Source of the DNA: CAKZQX01 sp034436755
GTDB lineage: Bacteria; Chloroflexota; Chloroflexia; Chloroflexales; Chloroflexaceae
Direction: 5' to 3'
Length of the DNA stretch: 64,000 nt
NCBI GenBank assembly: GCA_034436755.1
Contig: DAOTVB010000084.1
Coordinates: forward strand, 1-64,000
Positions 36,015 through 44,403 of the stretch are shown here, in pieces. The stretch's first letter is position 1. Every line of letters begins with the position of its first letter. Under the pieces are notes generated by a model. That model saw only the letters and a program-made list of their open reading frames with translations. It had not been told where the DNA came from and made no database searches. The position numbers were made by a program, and so were the translations under genes.

Positions 36015-36314
36015 CAGGTCACTGTACAGGCAAGAACATATCCGTTTTTCTATAATCCCATGTGGAGCCGCTTTGGTGATGCAACACCAGGATCACCAGG
36101 AACGTACTACTATCACCGTGCAGAGCACAATACCTTTTTCTGGAATATGTTTGATCAGGTGTTGGTACGGCCCGGTTTACTGAACAGCTTCAGATCTGAA
36201 GATGTAGAGATTGTGCATACTGACGGCAGCACATCGCTCTTATCATCGCAAGGTTTCCCAGATGTAGAACATAACTCTGATCACCTGCCATTGTTATTTC
36301 GCCTACAATTGTAG
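36015..36314 (+). pseudogene. C-terminal remnant of an endonuclease/exonuclease/phosphatase-family protein
   Basis: The frame reads FYNPMWSRFGDATPGSPGTY..., FFWNMFDQVLVRPGLLNSF and ends SDHLPLLFRLQL. The SDHLP motif is the conserved C-terminal catalytic His/Asp region of EEP nucleases. The N-terminal two-thirds are absent: upstream sequence back to the PD40 gene does not match the family and no start signal is seen. A 5'-truncated gene. The intact gene downstream (36330) starts 15 bp after its stop, suggesting the two once formed an operon. Confidence 0.65.
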
Positions 36315-36329
36315 CAAGGAGCTATCCAG

Positions 36330-36815
36330 ATGACTGATCTCTGGCCCGATGATATAGCTGTTACAACTGCCCGTTCACCCGTTTCCATTCTGCGCGAACA
36401 GGCAGCAATCCTCGGAAAAAAGATCCGTAATCTGGTTGAGGCAACGGTGATGGCACAAGATGTTGGTGATCCGACAACAAAGAAGCCAGGGATTTTCACC
36501 TATTCATTTTACCTGGTAGCGCCTGCTCTACACAACTATCACTACCGACTTTTCTCCATAACCCACGATATTGAACTTTATCCCGTAACGTTCCTGTTGG
36601 ATTGCGAGGTAGCAAATCAGATTCTAAATACAGAGACAGCGGAAAGCTGGGTACAGGTAAAAGCAGAATCAGAAGAAGATTTGATCCGTGTGCTAAAAAG
36701 CATATTCAACGCAAACAAAACCCGGCAGGTTATCCAGGCAATGCTGGCGCAGACCACCAGTTTTACTAATGACGACACGGCAGTCTCTATGCCGGAAACA
36801 GCAGCAGCAGCATAA
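36330..36815 (+). CDS. hypothetical protein
   Basis: 161 residues with AAGGAGC before the ATG. Mixed alpha/beta, no membrane segment and no motif that I recognise. Contains HNYHYRLFSITHDIELYPVT and ends in a short alanine run. Probably a soluble partner of the nuclease whose remnant precedes it. The base composition is lower in GC than neighbouring genes, which may mean transfer. Function unknown. Confidence 0.65.
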   Translation: MTDLWPDDIAVTTARSPVSILREQAAILGKKIRNLVEATVMAQDVGDPTTKKPGIFTYSFYLVAPALHNYHYRLFSITHDIELYPVTFLLDCEVANQILNTETAESWVQVKAESEEDLIRVLKSIFNANKTRQVIQAMLAQTTSFTNDDTAVSMPETAAAA

Positions 36816-37123
36816 TTTCTGCCAGCGAGAGAACGTTCAACCAGGAAACCGGCACGGATCTGCTGCATACCACACAGCACAACCAGACTATAGGAAGAAC
36901 AGACAAACACCGGACAGAGAACAAACCGGTTGTTCGATAACCGAGCACCAGAGACGTTTTGTTCTGTGTTTCTTTGTTCTCTGTTCTTTGTACCTCCGCC
37001 GTGTTACTCCCGCGTAACCCTACCCGCTACACTGTTAAGTGAGATCGCTGAACATCGTCCCTAGCGTGATTGGTGTGATCTCCTTACTCGTTGTCAGCAT
37101 CAGGCTTCAGTACCAAACCCAGG

Positions 37124-37159
37124 CACAAAGGCCGCTGCGCTGCACCAGCGGCCTTTGTG
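37124..37159. terminator. 14-bp perfect hairpin
   Basis: CACAAAGGCCGCTG, loop CGCTGCAC, then CAGCGGCCTTTGTG. Lies in the 480-bp gap after the hypothetical gene at 36330. No U-tract, so bidirectional termination is only a guess. The rest of 36816-37293 holds degenerate TTCTTTGTTCTC repeats and no gene. Confidence 0.4.
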
Positions 37160-37293
37160 TTACCCGCAATCCCGCTGGAGCGTTCCCCGCCAGAAACTAT
37201 GCGCATAGATACATCCAACCAACTCACTGGAACCGTGTTGCGTATCTGCGGTGATGCGTATAACCCCGGCATAGCAAGTGAAAGGAACATACA

Positions 37294-37518
37294 ATGAATC
37301 TCGTACGGCTTGGCGATACCGTGATTAACCTCGATCTGGTGACGGATGCTTCCTACATCCCCAACCGGGGCGTGCAGGTCACATTTGCCGCACCTGGACT
37401 GAATAACTATGAGAAGCCGTTTGCCCGCCAGATCTTCTTCGAAGGCGAGCGGGCCGAGTCGCTCTGGCGCTACCTGATCAAGCGGGGGATGTCTACCGAT
37501 CTGACCCCACAGGAGTAG
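37294..37518 (+). CDS. small hypothetical protein
   Basis: 74 residues, start supported by AAAGGAACATACA-ATG. Sequence MNLVRLGDTVINLDLVTDASYI... predicts a compact beta-rich fold (strands, then a C-terminal helix ERAESLWRYLIKRG). No family recognised with certainty. It is intact and well spaced, so likely real. Repeat copy 2 lies between it and the ACT-domain gene. Confidence 0.6.
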   Translation: MNLVRLGDTVINLDLVTDASYIPNRGVQVTFAAPGLNNYEKPFARQIFFEGERAESLWRYLIKRGMSTDLTPQE

Positions 37519-37587
37519 ACCAGATAACCGGGAGCGAGCGGGACAGGTCTGTTGCCGGTCCCACCGCTCCTACAGCAACTCTACATG

Positions 37588-37663
37588 TGTCGTAGTGCCG
37601 CCTTCAGGCGGTTAACAGCGAATTCCCGAAGAACCAGTTCACAACCAATGCAGGATTGCTACA
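37588..37663. repeat. dispersed repeat TGTCGTAGTGCCGCC... (copy 2)
   Basis: Starts TGTCGTAGTGCCGCCTTCAG and ends CCAATGCAGGATTGCTACA; homologous over its length to 22705-22780. It ends about 12 bp before the start of the ACT-domain gene. Confidence 0.75.
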
Positions 37664-37675
37664 CCAGGTACAGCT

Positions 37676-38068
37676 ATGCAACATCCCCTGACCCTGACCC
37701 TACTCCCCGACACCTTTGCTGTCTGCCGGCTTGCTCCCATTGCGCCGATCCCCGCGTGGGCCGACGCCGGTCATTTCACCGCGATCACCCGCACTCCCGA
37801 CGAACTCTCTATCGTCTGCCGGCAGAACCATGTTCCCGATGATATCACGGCAGAGCGGGACTGGCGCTGCCTCAAGGTTGCCGGTCCCCTCGACTTTGCC
37901 CTGACCGGTATTCTGGCGGCACTGGCGGCACCGCTGGCCCATGCCGGGATCTGCATTTTTGCGCTTTCGACCTACGCGACCGACTATCTGCTGGTGAAGG
38001 AAGTCAGCATAGCACAGGCGATGACGGTCCTACAGGATGCCGGGTGGATCGTACAGGGTGACATCTGA
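37676..38068 (+). CDS. ACT-domain protein (ACT_7/CASTOR-like)
   Basis: 130 residues. Two ACT-like halves: the first contains FTAITRTPDELSIVC, the second ICIFALSTYATDYLLVKEV, the hallmark FxxSTYxTDYxLV of ACT_7 proteins. Small amino-acid-binding regulators are typical of this family. No adjacent biosynthetic gene reveals the ligand. A MITE follows 15 bp after the stop. Confidence 0.82.
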   Translation: MQHPLTLTLLPDTFAVCRLAPIAPIPAWADAGHFTAITRTPDELSIVCRQNHVPDDITAERDWRCLKVAGPLDFALTGILAALAAPLAHAGICIFALSTYATDYLLVKEVSIAQAMTVLQDAGWIVQGDI

Positions 38069-38082
38069 ACGTATTAACCTCT

Positions 38083-38230
38083 TAGGAGTTACGCAGTTGA
38101 AACGCCTGGTCAAGATAGACTGCATTGGAAAGCCATAAAACGGACCTCCTGGTTCGATTTAGAGTTTGGCTTTGTGATGCGCTAAAACGACAACGATAGC
38201 CGTTTTTGTTCCCCAACTGCGTAAGTCCTA
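38083..38230. mobile_element. 148-bp MITE with 17-bp ends and a 5-bp target duplication
   Basis: Ends TAGGAGTTACGCAGTTG (38083-38099) and CAACTGCGTAAGTCCTA (38214-38230) are inverted repeats with one mismatch. CCTCT flanks both sides (38078-38082 and 38231-38235), a target-site duplication. No coding capacity. The ends resemble those of the hairpin-core elements, so one transposase family may move both. The rest of 38231-38527 shows no gene. Confidence 0.85.
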
Positions 38231-38567
38231 CCTCTTTCGCAACCGCGCCGCAGTGCCTACATCTCTGCGGCGCACCCCAATCGGCACTCCTCCGACTAAA
38301 GATGGAGAGGCGCGCTGTCATTTTTCACGGTCCCGTTCACGCCACACACTGAGGCAGCGGTCAGGGGTTTCTTTTACAATAAAGCTGTGATAAGCAGAAT
38401 ACAACCCTGTCGGCATCATTTTTGCTTGCCTGCCTACCCAACTGCCGACAGGTCGGTATGCTCCCGGATCACCCCGACGTTATCCATGATTCTCACTGCA
38501 ACGTAGCGCGTGTAGCACCGGCTGGTTCATGGACCGGGTGTTCCCGGAGTTGATAGTACAACGCACT

Positions 38568-39521
38568 ATGATTATGTCTACTTCAACCCTGGCAATTGAA
38601 ACCGTTGGTCTGTCAAAGTTTTTTGGTCGCCGGTGCGCGGCCCGGGCGATCAACCTGGCAATTCCCCAGGGAGCCGTGTTTGGCTTTTTAGGCCCTAATG
38701 GAGCCGGAAAAACCACGACGATCCGCATGCTGCTCGGCCTGGTGCGCCCGACCAGCGGCAATGGTCGCATCCTTGGTCACGATATACAGCGTGAGCGGGC
38801 CGCCATCCTGCCCTACGTCGGCGCGCTGGTCGAGTCGCCCGCCTTCTACCCCTACCTGTCGGGGCAGGACAACCTGCGCATCCTGATGCGTACCGCCGGG
38901 CAGGAGAACCCGCGCCGCATCGCGCAAGTGCTGGAGCAGGTCGCGCTGACCCACTGCGCCAATGACCGCGTCAGAACCTACTCCCTCGGCATGAAGCAGC
39001 GCCTGGCAATTGCGGCTGCACTGCTCAACCATCCGCGCATTCTCTTTCTGGATGAGCCGACGAATGGACTTGACCCGGCAGGCACGGTGGAAATCCGCCA
39101 ACTGATCCGGCAACTGGGCAGTGCGGGGCATACGATCTTTCTCTCCAGCCATCAGTTGCACGAGGTTGAGCAGGTCTGTACCGACGTGGCGATTATCAAC
39201 CGGGGGCAGATGATCACCCAGGGCCGCGTCACCGACCTGACGCGCGAAGGTGCGGCGCTCCTGGTTGTGGCCGAGCCGCTGGCCCTGCTGCAGGTGGTCG
39301 CCGAACGTTTTGGCGTGCAGCCCCAGGTGCTGGACGCACGCACAGCCCGCTTGCCGCTGGCGGCGGAGCAGATCCCGAAGCTGGTTGCCGCGCTGGTCAA
39401 CGCCGGAGCGGAGGTGCATCAGGTGACGCCGCAGCACTCAACGCTGGAGCAGCGGTTTCTCGAGTTGACCGCTACCGACACTGGAGCGCCAACCACACCC
39501 GACCAACCGGCGCACCGATAA
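38568..39521 (+). CDS. ABC transporter ATP-binding protein
   Basis: About 318 residues; an ATG at 38574 is equally possible and no strong ribosome site is seen. Walker A GPNGAGKTT, ABC signature YSLGMKQRLAIAAALL, Walker B RILFLDEPTNGLDPAG and the switch His in FLSSHQ are all present. The type is that of bacitracin/Nat-like exporters paired with an ABC-2 permease, here the gene at 39838, with a MITE inserted between them. The two-component genes that follow may control the locus. The substrate is unknown; peptide antibiotic efflux is a common role. Confidence 0.92.
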   Translation: MIMSTSTLAIETVGLSKFFGRRCAARAINLAIPQGAVFGFLGPNGAGKTTTIRMLLGLVRPTSGNGRILGHDIQRERAAILPYVGALVESPAFYPYLSGQDNLRILMRTAGQENPRRIAQVLEQVALTHCANDRVRTYSLGMKQRLAIAAALLNHPRILFLDEPTNGLDPAGTVEIRQLIRQLGSAGHTIFLSSHQLHEVEQVCTDVAIINRGQMITQGRVTDLTREGAALLVVAEPLALLQVVAERFGVQPQVLDARTARLPLAAEQIPKLVAALVNAGAEVHQVTPQHSTLEQRFLELTATDTGAPTTPDQPAHR

Positions 39522-39549
39522 TGCCCACCGCGTAACGCATGTAATGAAC

Positions 39550-39814
39550 ATGCGTTACGCGGTGGGCGTTTGGACCACGAACGCCGCGAAATGAGCGAAA
39601 AACGCGAAACGGCCAATGCTGATAGGTATCAGACGATCCCGCGTTTGACGGGGGTTACTGCCTCCGGCAGGGCGGAAGAAACTTAATCTTTTTCACAAAA
39701 AAATTTACAACGTAAATTTTTTTGTGAAAAAGGAAAAACGTACCATGCTGCCGCAGGCGAATCGGGTTTCTATCGGGTCAAACATCCGGTTTGAACACCC
39801 ACCGCGTAACGCGT
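39550..39814. mobile_element. hairpin-core MITE-like element, copy C
   Basis: About 265 bp in the opposite orientation to copies A, B and D. Left end ATGCGTTACGCGGT, right end ACCGCGTAACGCGT. The central stem is 21 bp and perfect (39688-39708 with 39712-39732, loop AAC). Its left end is itself part of an 18-bp palindrome (39524-39565), suggesting two element ends lie back to back. It separates the ATPase and permease genes and provides a spurious upstream extension to the permease frame. Confidence 0.8.
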
Positions 39815-39837
39815 GGAATGAAGAGAAGCACATAGAT

Positions 39838-40602
39838 ATGGTTTCGATGATTCGTGCAGATTTATTAAAAATACAAAAGCGCGCAATTGGCTGGGTGATG
39901 CTGGCTATCAGTTTCCTGCTCGTCACCCTGATTATGCTGCTCATGTCGCTGCAATCCGGAACCGCGAGCGAACAACTCACCGGCTTCCCCGGCGGGCTGC
40001 TCACCGGACCACAAATTATCGCCGAGTCGCTGGGCACCTTCCTGGTCATCATCTTTAGCGCCAGCCTGGTCGGCAGCGAGTATCACTACGATACCTGGAA
40101 GAATCTGCTGACGCGCTATCCTGGACGCACCGCGTTTATCCTGAGCAAATGGATAACCCTGGCAATGGCTATCGGCATTGGTGTTACCTTCCTGGCAATC
40201 TGGTCGCAGATTCTGAACTGGCTGATCGGTGTCGAACAGACCCCGGCGATAAGTCTGGGGGCCGTTCTGCTGGAACTGCTGGTCCATGCGCTCATGCTGC
40301 TGGGCAGCGGCACCGTGGCACTGCTGGGAGTTGTGGTCTTTCGCTCCACCTTTGCCGGAATTATCACCGGCATTACCTGGCTGATGCTGGATGGCATTGC
40401 TGGAGCGGTGACATTCGTGCCCGGTGCGGTCAAGCGGTGCCTCTTCCGGCCTGCCGGGAATAGTCTGCTGGCCCATATCCAGGGATCGGCTACGGATACG
40501 GATTGTGCTGTTCCCTGGCATCTGCTCGTGGTGAGCATGTACCTGGTCATCCCGGTTACCCTGGCTGCCTGCATCTTTCACCAGCGGGATGTAACCGGTT
40601 AG
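39838..40602 (+). CDS. ABC-2 type permease subunit
   Basis: About 254 residues from ATG 39838 (MVSMIRADLLKIQKRAIGW). The frame is open from 39724 but that part is MITE sequence. Six hydrophobic segments; the SASLVGSEYHYDTWKNLLTR stretch is typical of ABC-2 permeases. It pairs with the ATPase at 38568. The C-terminal region (AVKRCLFRPAGNSLLAHIQG) is less hydrophobic. Export of an unknown substrate. Confidence 0.85.
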   Translation: MVSMIRADLLKIQKRAIGWVMLAISFLLVTLIMLLMSLQSGTASEQLTGFPGGLLTGPQIIAESLGTFLVIIFSASLVGSEYHYDTWKNLLTRYPGRTAFILSKWITLAMAIGIGVTFLAIWSQILNWLIGVEQTPAISLGAVLLELLVHALMLLGSGTVALLGVVVFRSTFAGIITGITWLMLDGIAGAVTFVPGAVKRCLFRPAGNSLLAHIQGSATDTDCAVPWHLLVVSMYLVIPVTLAACIFHQRDVTG

Positions 40603-40644
40603 CACCAGCCCCTGAGCATTGCCCCGTGCCGGCCCTGATCGCGT

Positions 40645-40650
40645 TATAAT
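40645..40650 (+). promoter_or_regulatory. TATAAT -10 box before the sensor kinase
   Basis: A perfect TATAAT lies 22 bp before the first ATG of the kinase gene; no convincing -35 box. It would let the two-component pair be expressed apart from the transporter. Confidence 0.35.
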
Positions 40651-40672
40651 ACAGCAACTATAAACTGGCCGG

Positions 40673-42301
40673 ATGCGTGAAAAAGAAGCAAGATCAGCTA
40701 TGCGTCAAACATTGCGCCAGCGTTTTGGCACAATCCGTTGGAAACTCACCGCCTCCTACGCCGCCGTAACCGTCCTGGTGATGCTGATTATGGAGGCAAT
40801 TCTGGTGGTTGCACTGGGACTCTACATTACCCGGGTTTTCTTTGTGCCTGAAGAAATTGCCAAGGCCAGCCGGGATGTGGGCAAACTCTTACAGATCGAG
40901 TTTGCGGCCGCTAACCGCAGTGCGGCGGAGCTGGATCGTCAACTGCATGAACTGGTGGAGGTGGATGCCGACGACGACCGGCTCTTTCACTTTCAGATCG
41001 ATATTGATTTTCCGGACGAGGCTCCTGAACAACCCACGACCGGAGAGCGGTCCGACATCCCGGCGGCCTGGCAGGTGCCGGTCATTACCCTGCTCACCAG
41101 CGAGGGGCAGGTGTTGACCTCGACCCTGCATAGCTATACACCCGGTACACCGCTGGTCAGCCTGGAGCCGCCAGTTGCCGGAGAACTGATTGCCCACGCC
41201 GCTGAGGGCATCACTGACACCGAACAGCTCTCCGCGTGGGCCGCGCCGGGCAATCAACTGATTGGGGTCGCGCCGGTCTTTAACCGCCAGGGTGAGGTTG
41301 TCGGCATTGTGTATGCCCGGCTGCAACGCCCACCAGTTAACGACCTGGTCGAGGATATCCCGACAATCCTGCTGGTCAGTGCGGTTCCGTTTTTGCTGAT
41401 CAGCGGGCTGATTGGCCTGGTCTTCGGGCTTTTTGCCGGACGGGACTTTAGCCGCCGGCTCAAGCGGCTCTCGGAGGCCAGCGCAGCCCTGGCAAGCGGC
41501 GATCTTTCGCAGCGGGTGGAGGATGACTCGGTCGATGAAATTGGGCAGTTATCCAGCCAGTTCAACACCATGTCCGCGCAACTGGCGGAGAATCTGCGCG
41601 CGCTCCGCCTGCTGGCCGACAAGAATGCCCAACTGGCCGATCAGGCGGCGCAACTGGCAACGATTGAGGAGCGCAACCGGCTGGCCCGCGAACTGCACGA
41701 CAGCGTCAGTCAAGATCTCTTCAGCCTGACCATGCTCTCCGCCGCCGCGCGCCGCCTGATTGAGCGCAAACCGGCGGTTGTTGCCGACCAGCTTACCGAG
41801 ATCCAGGAGACTTCGCAGCGCGCCCTCCAGGAGACGCGTAGCCTGATCTTGGCGCTGCGCCCCGCCCTGCTTGATGGCCGGGGGCTTGGCCCCGCACTGC
41901 ACGACCTGGTATCCGCCGCCCGCGAACGGCAGGGGCTGGATGTAACCATGCAGATCAGCGAAGAGCGCCATCTGCCACTTGAGCATGAGCAGGCGCTGTT
42001 CCGCATTGTGCAGGAGGCGCTGGCAAACGTTGTCCGGCATAGTGGTGTCCGTACGGCGAGCGTCACCCTCGGCTACGAAGACACCCAGGTGACACTGACC
42101 GTGCGCGACCAGGGGCATGGGTTCGACACCAGCGCGCCCCGCAGTGCCCGTTCAATCGGGCTGACAACCATGGCCGAGCGCACAGCAGCACTGGGGGGTT
42201 CCTTTGCCATCGAAAGCATTCCCGAACAGGGAACATGTGTCACCGTAAAGCTGCCGGCACCGTTCCCCGCGCATAAAAAGGAGAATTCCAATGAGTTCTG
42301 A
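40673..42301 (+). CDS. NarL-type sensor histidine kinase
   Basis: 542 residues; ATG 40700 is an alternative start. A membrane helix (~32-55), an extracytoplasmic sensor loop (~60-235), a second helix (ILLVSAVPFLLISGLIGLVFG), a HAMP domain (RLKRLSEASAALASGDLSQR), a short coiled coil and a HisKA_3 domain with the phospho-His in ARELHDSVSQDLFSL. The ATPase domain has HSGVRTASVTL and GHGFDTSAPRSARSIGLTTM. Its stop overlaps the response regulator start by 11 bases, so the two are coupled. Probably senses a signal linked to the adjacent ABC exporter. Confidence 0.9.
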   Translation: MREKEARSAMRQTLRQRFGTIRWKLTASYAAVTVLVMLIMEAILVVALGLYITRVFFVPEEIAKASRDVGKLLQIEFAAANRSAAELDRQLHELVEVDADDDRLFHFQIDIDFPDEAPEQPTTGERSDIPAAWQVPVITLLTSEGQVLTSTLHSYTPGTPLVSLEPPVAGELIAHAAEGITDTEQLSAWAAPGNQLIGVAPVFNRQGEVVGIVYARLQRPPVNDLVEDIPTILLVSAVPFLLISGLIGLVFGLFAGRDFSRRLKRLSEASAALASGDLSQRVEDDSVDEIGQLSSQFNTMSAQLAENLRALRLLADKNAQLADQAAQLATIEERNRLARELHDSVSQDLFSLTMLSAAARRLIERKPAVVADQLTEIQETSQRALQETRSLILALRPALLDGRGLGPALHDLVSAARERQGLDVTMQISEERHLPLEHEQALFRIVQEALANVVRHSGVRTASVTLGYEDTQVTLTVRDQGHGFDTSAPRSARSIGLTTMAERTAALGGSFAIESIPEQGTCVTVKLPAPFPAHKKENSNEF

Positions 42302-42953
42302 AATAGCTCGCGTTCTACTGGTTGATGATCACGCCGTCGTGCGGCGGGGGCTGAGTGCCTTCCTGATGACCTACGAGGAGATTGATGTCGTTGGGGAAGC
42401 CGCCAGCGGTACCGAAGGGATCGAACTGGTGAAGCAGTTTCTCCCGGACGTGGTACTGATGGATCTGGTCATGCCCGAGATGGACGGCATCGAGGCGACG
42501 CGGCGCATCCGGCAGATCAGCCCCAGCACGCAGGTCATTGTGCTGACCAGTTATAGCGAGGATGAACGAATCTTCCCGGCAATCAAAGCAGGCGCGCTCT
42601 CCTACCTGCTCAAAGATGTCGGCCCGGATGAACTGGTACGGGCGATCAAAGCGGCCCGCCGGGGCGAAGCCACGCTGCACCCGGCCGTCGCCGGACGACT
42701 CATGCATGAATTGACCGCTGCCCGCACCTCACCCCTTGACGAGTTAACCGACCGCGAGCGCGAAGTGCTGACCTGTATTGCGCGGGGAATGAGCAATGCC
42801 GAAATTGCCAACTATCTCACCATCGGTGAACGCACCGTGAAGACCCACGTCAGCAATATCCTGTCAAAGCTCCATCTGCAAGATCGGACTCAGGCGGCGC
42901 TGCTGGCACTGCGCGAGCGGCTGGTCTCGCTGGACACGCCACCCGAGCGGTGA
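42291..42953 (+). CDS. NarL/LuxR-family response regulator
   Basis: 220 residues. A receiver domain with acidic pocket VLLVDDHAVVRRG and phospho-acceptor Asp in PDVVLMDLVMPEMDG, a Thr/Lys switch (VLTSYSEDE, LLKDVGPDEL), and a C-terminal LuxR HTH (LTDREREVLTCIARGMSNAEIA, ERTVKTHVSNILSKL). Preceded by AAGGAGAATTCC and overlapping the kinase gene. Likely regulates the upstream ABC transporter genes. Confidence 0.93.
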   Translation: MSSEIARVLLVDDHAVVRRGLSAFLMTYEEIDVVGEAASGTEGIELVKQFLPDVVLMDLVMPEMDGIEATRRIRQISPSTQVIVLTSYSEDERIFPAIKAGALSYLLKDVGPDELVRAIKAARRGEATLHPAVAGRLMHELTAARTSPLDELTDREREVLTCIARGMSNAEIANYLTIGERTVKTHVSNILSKLHLQDRTQAALLALRERLVSLDTPPER

Positions 42954-42987
42954 CGCCAGACTCTAACAGATCTTCTATATTTGCCGG

Positions 42988-43017
42988 TTGTCACAACCAG
43001 AACACATGGTGTACAAT
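42988..43017 (+). promoter_or_regulatory. sigma-70-like promoter of the FmdB-like gene
   Basis: TTGTCA (42988-42993) and TACAAT (43012-43017) with an 18-bp spacer, 57 bp upstream of the start codon. Confidence 0.5.
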
Positions 43018-43074
43018 AGGGGTAGAGACAAAGCGTACCAAAAATAAAAGCGTTACGAGGAGGTTGAGAAAAGT

Positions 43075-43386
43075 ATGCCGACCTACGTCTATGCGTGCGA
43101 TACCTGCGGAAAGCAGTTCGAACAGTTCCAGAGCTTCAAAGACGCACCGCTGCAGACCTGCCCGTGTGAGCAGTGCAGTGGGGCTGTCCGCCGGGTCTTT
43201 CAGCCGGTAGGTATCGTGTTCAAGGGATCGGGCTGGTATATCACTGATAATCGTACATCGACCGATACGAGTACGAGTAGCAAGACAAGTGATAAGGGCG
43301 ATAAGAGTGAGACATCAAGCGAGACCACTGCGTCAAGCGAAACGACAGCGTCAAGCAAAACGACAGCGTCATCGTCTGACTCCTGA
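43075..43386 (+). CDS. FmdB-family zinc-ribbon protein
   Basis: 103 residues, GAGGAGG before the ATG. MPTYVYACDTCGKQFEQFQS and LQTCPCEQCSGAVRRVF give the two Cys pairs of the FmdB ribbon, followed by the conserved GIVFKGSGWYITD. The last ~40 residues are a Ser/Thr/Lys repeat tail (SETTASSETTASSKTTASS). Regulator or metal-handling role is suggested for the family; not proven. Confidence 0.88.
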   Translation: MPTYVYACDTCGKQFEQFQSFKDAPLQTCPCEQCSGAVRRVFQPVGIVFKGSGWYITDNRTSTDTSTSSKTSDKGDKSETSSETTASSETTASSKTTASSSDS

Positions 43387-43503
43387 CACCTGGAGTGTGT
43401 ATCGGCATGCCGCCCATGAAGGTTGGGCGGCGTTCTTCCAACGAATGCGAATGGTGACAACCTCCCTGCGGTTTTATCGCAGCGTGGTCTGTACGGTGTG
43501 TTG

Positions 43504-43551
43504 TACCTGTACGTCGGGGTACTGTCGTTGACGGTACCCCGCATACAGGTA
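43504..43551. terminator. large hairpin between the FmdB-like gene and cysE
   Basis: TACCTGTA and CGGGGTAC pair with GTACCCCG and TACAGGTA around TGTCGTTGACG, with one small internal bulge. No T-tract. It lies ~60 bp before cysE, so it could also be a leader structure. No T-box sequence was recognised. Confidence 0.4.
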
Positions 43552-43608
43552 CCCATGAACATACTGTTACAGGCCCGCACAGCGTAAGATCATCAGGGAG
43601 GTTTTTGT

Positions 43609-44367
43609 ATGTCTATCTCCTCAGCTCTGAAAACCGTGCGTGATGATATCCGCGCCGCACTGATCAATGATCCAGCGGCGCAAAATCTGGCCGAGGTGTT
43701 GCTCTACCCCGGTCTGCACGCAATTATCAGTCATCGCCTGACACATGCGCTCTGGCGGCGGGGTATCCCCTTTTTGCCCCGGCTGATCTCGCAGATGACC
43801 CGCTTCCTGACCGGCATTGAGATTCACCCTGGCGCGCGCATTGGTCGTGGCTTTTTTATCGACCACGGCATGGGCGTTGTGGTTGGCGAGACAACCGAGA
43901 TTGGGGACTGGGTCACACTTTACCAGGGGGTGACGCTCGGCGGTACCGGCAAACAGCGCGGGAAGCGCCACCCGACGCTCGAAGATCACGCGGTGATTGG
44001 CGTTGGTGCGAGTGTGCTGGGCGCGATTACCATTGGTCAGAGCGCGCGGGTTGGCGGCGGGGCCGTGGTGGTCAAGGATGTTCCGCCCCACGCGACGGCG
44101 GTTGGCGTACCCGCCCGCATTGTCGCCACCCGCGACCCGTACACCGGCGCAACCCGCCGGGTGGAACGCCTGCCCGACCCGGAAGGTGAAATGCTGCGCA
44201 ACCTGCACGACAAAGTATTGGAACTGGAAGGTCGGTTGGGTGAACTGGAAGAGACGACCAATCACCACCATATGGAACACCATATGACCCTCTCCGCCAG
44301 CCTGTGGGCCATCCTGGATGAGCAGCGCAACAGCGAAGAGGAGTACCGGCTGGGCGAGGGGATTTAA
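43609..44367 (+). CDS. cysE: serine O-acetyltransferase
   Basis: 252 residues, GGGAGG before the ATG. An N-terminal helical domain precedes left-handed beta-helix hexapeptides: EIHPGARIGRGFFIDHGMGVVVGETTEIG and VTLGGTGKQRGKRHPTLEDHAVIGVGA. The active-site His residues lie in IDHG and RHPT. It makes O-acetylserine from serine and acetyl-CoA, the first step of cysteine synthesis. The C-terminal ~60 residues, beyond the usual end, are His-rich then acidic (TTNHHHMEHH), an unusual tail. cysS follows, with an Uma2 gene between. Confidence 0.92.
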   Translation: MSISSALKTVRDDIRAALINDPAAQNLAEVLLYPGLHAIISHRLTHALWRRGIPFLPRLISQMTRFLTGIEIHPGARIGRGFFIDHGMGVVVGETTEIGDWVTLYQGVTLGGTGKQRGKRHPTLEDHAVIGVGASVLGAITIGQSARVGGGAVVVKDVPPHATAVGVPARIVATRDPYTGATRRVERLPDPEGEMLRNLHDKVLELEGRLGELEETTNHHHMEHHMTLSASLWAILDEQRNSEEEYRLGEGI

Positions 44368-44403
44368 CCGCGAGTGTACATGCATACCGAGAGGGGTTGC
44401 ACG

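Noticed and set aside
39724..39837. N-terminal extension of the ABC-2 permease
   Set aside because: Encoded by MITE copy C; the family-like start is ATG 39838.
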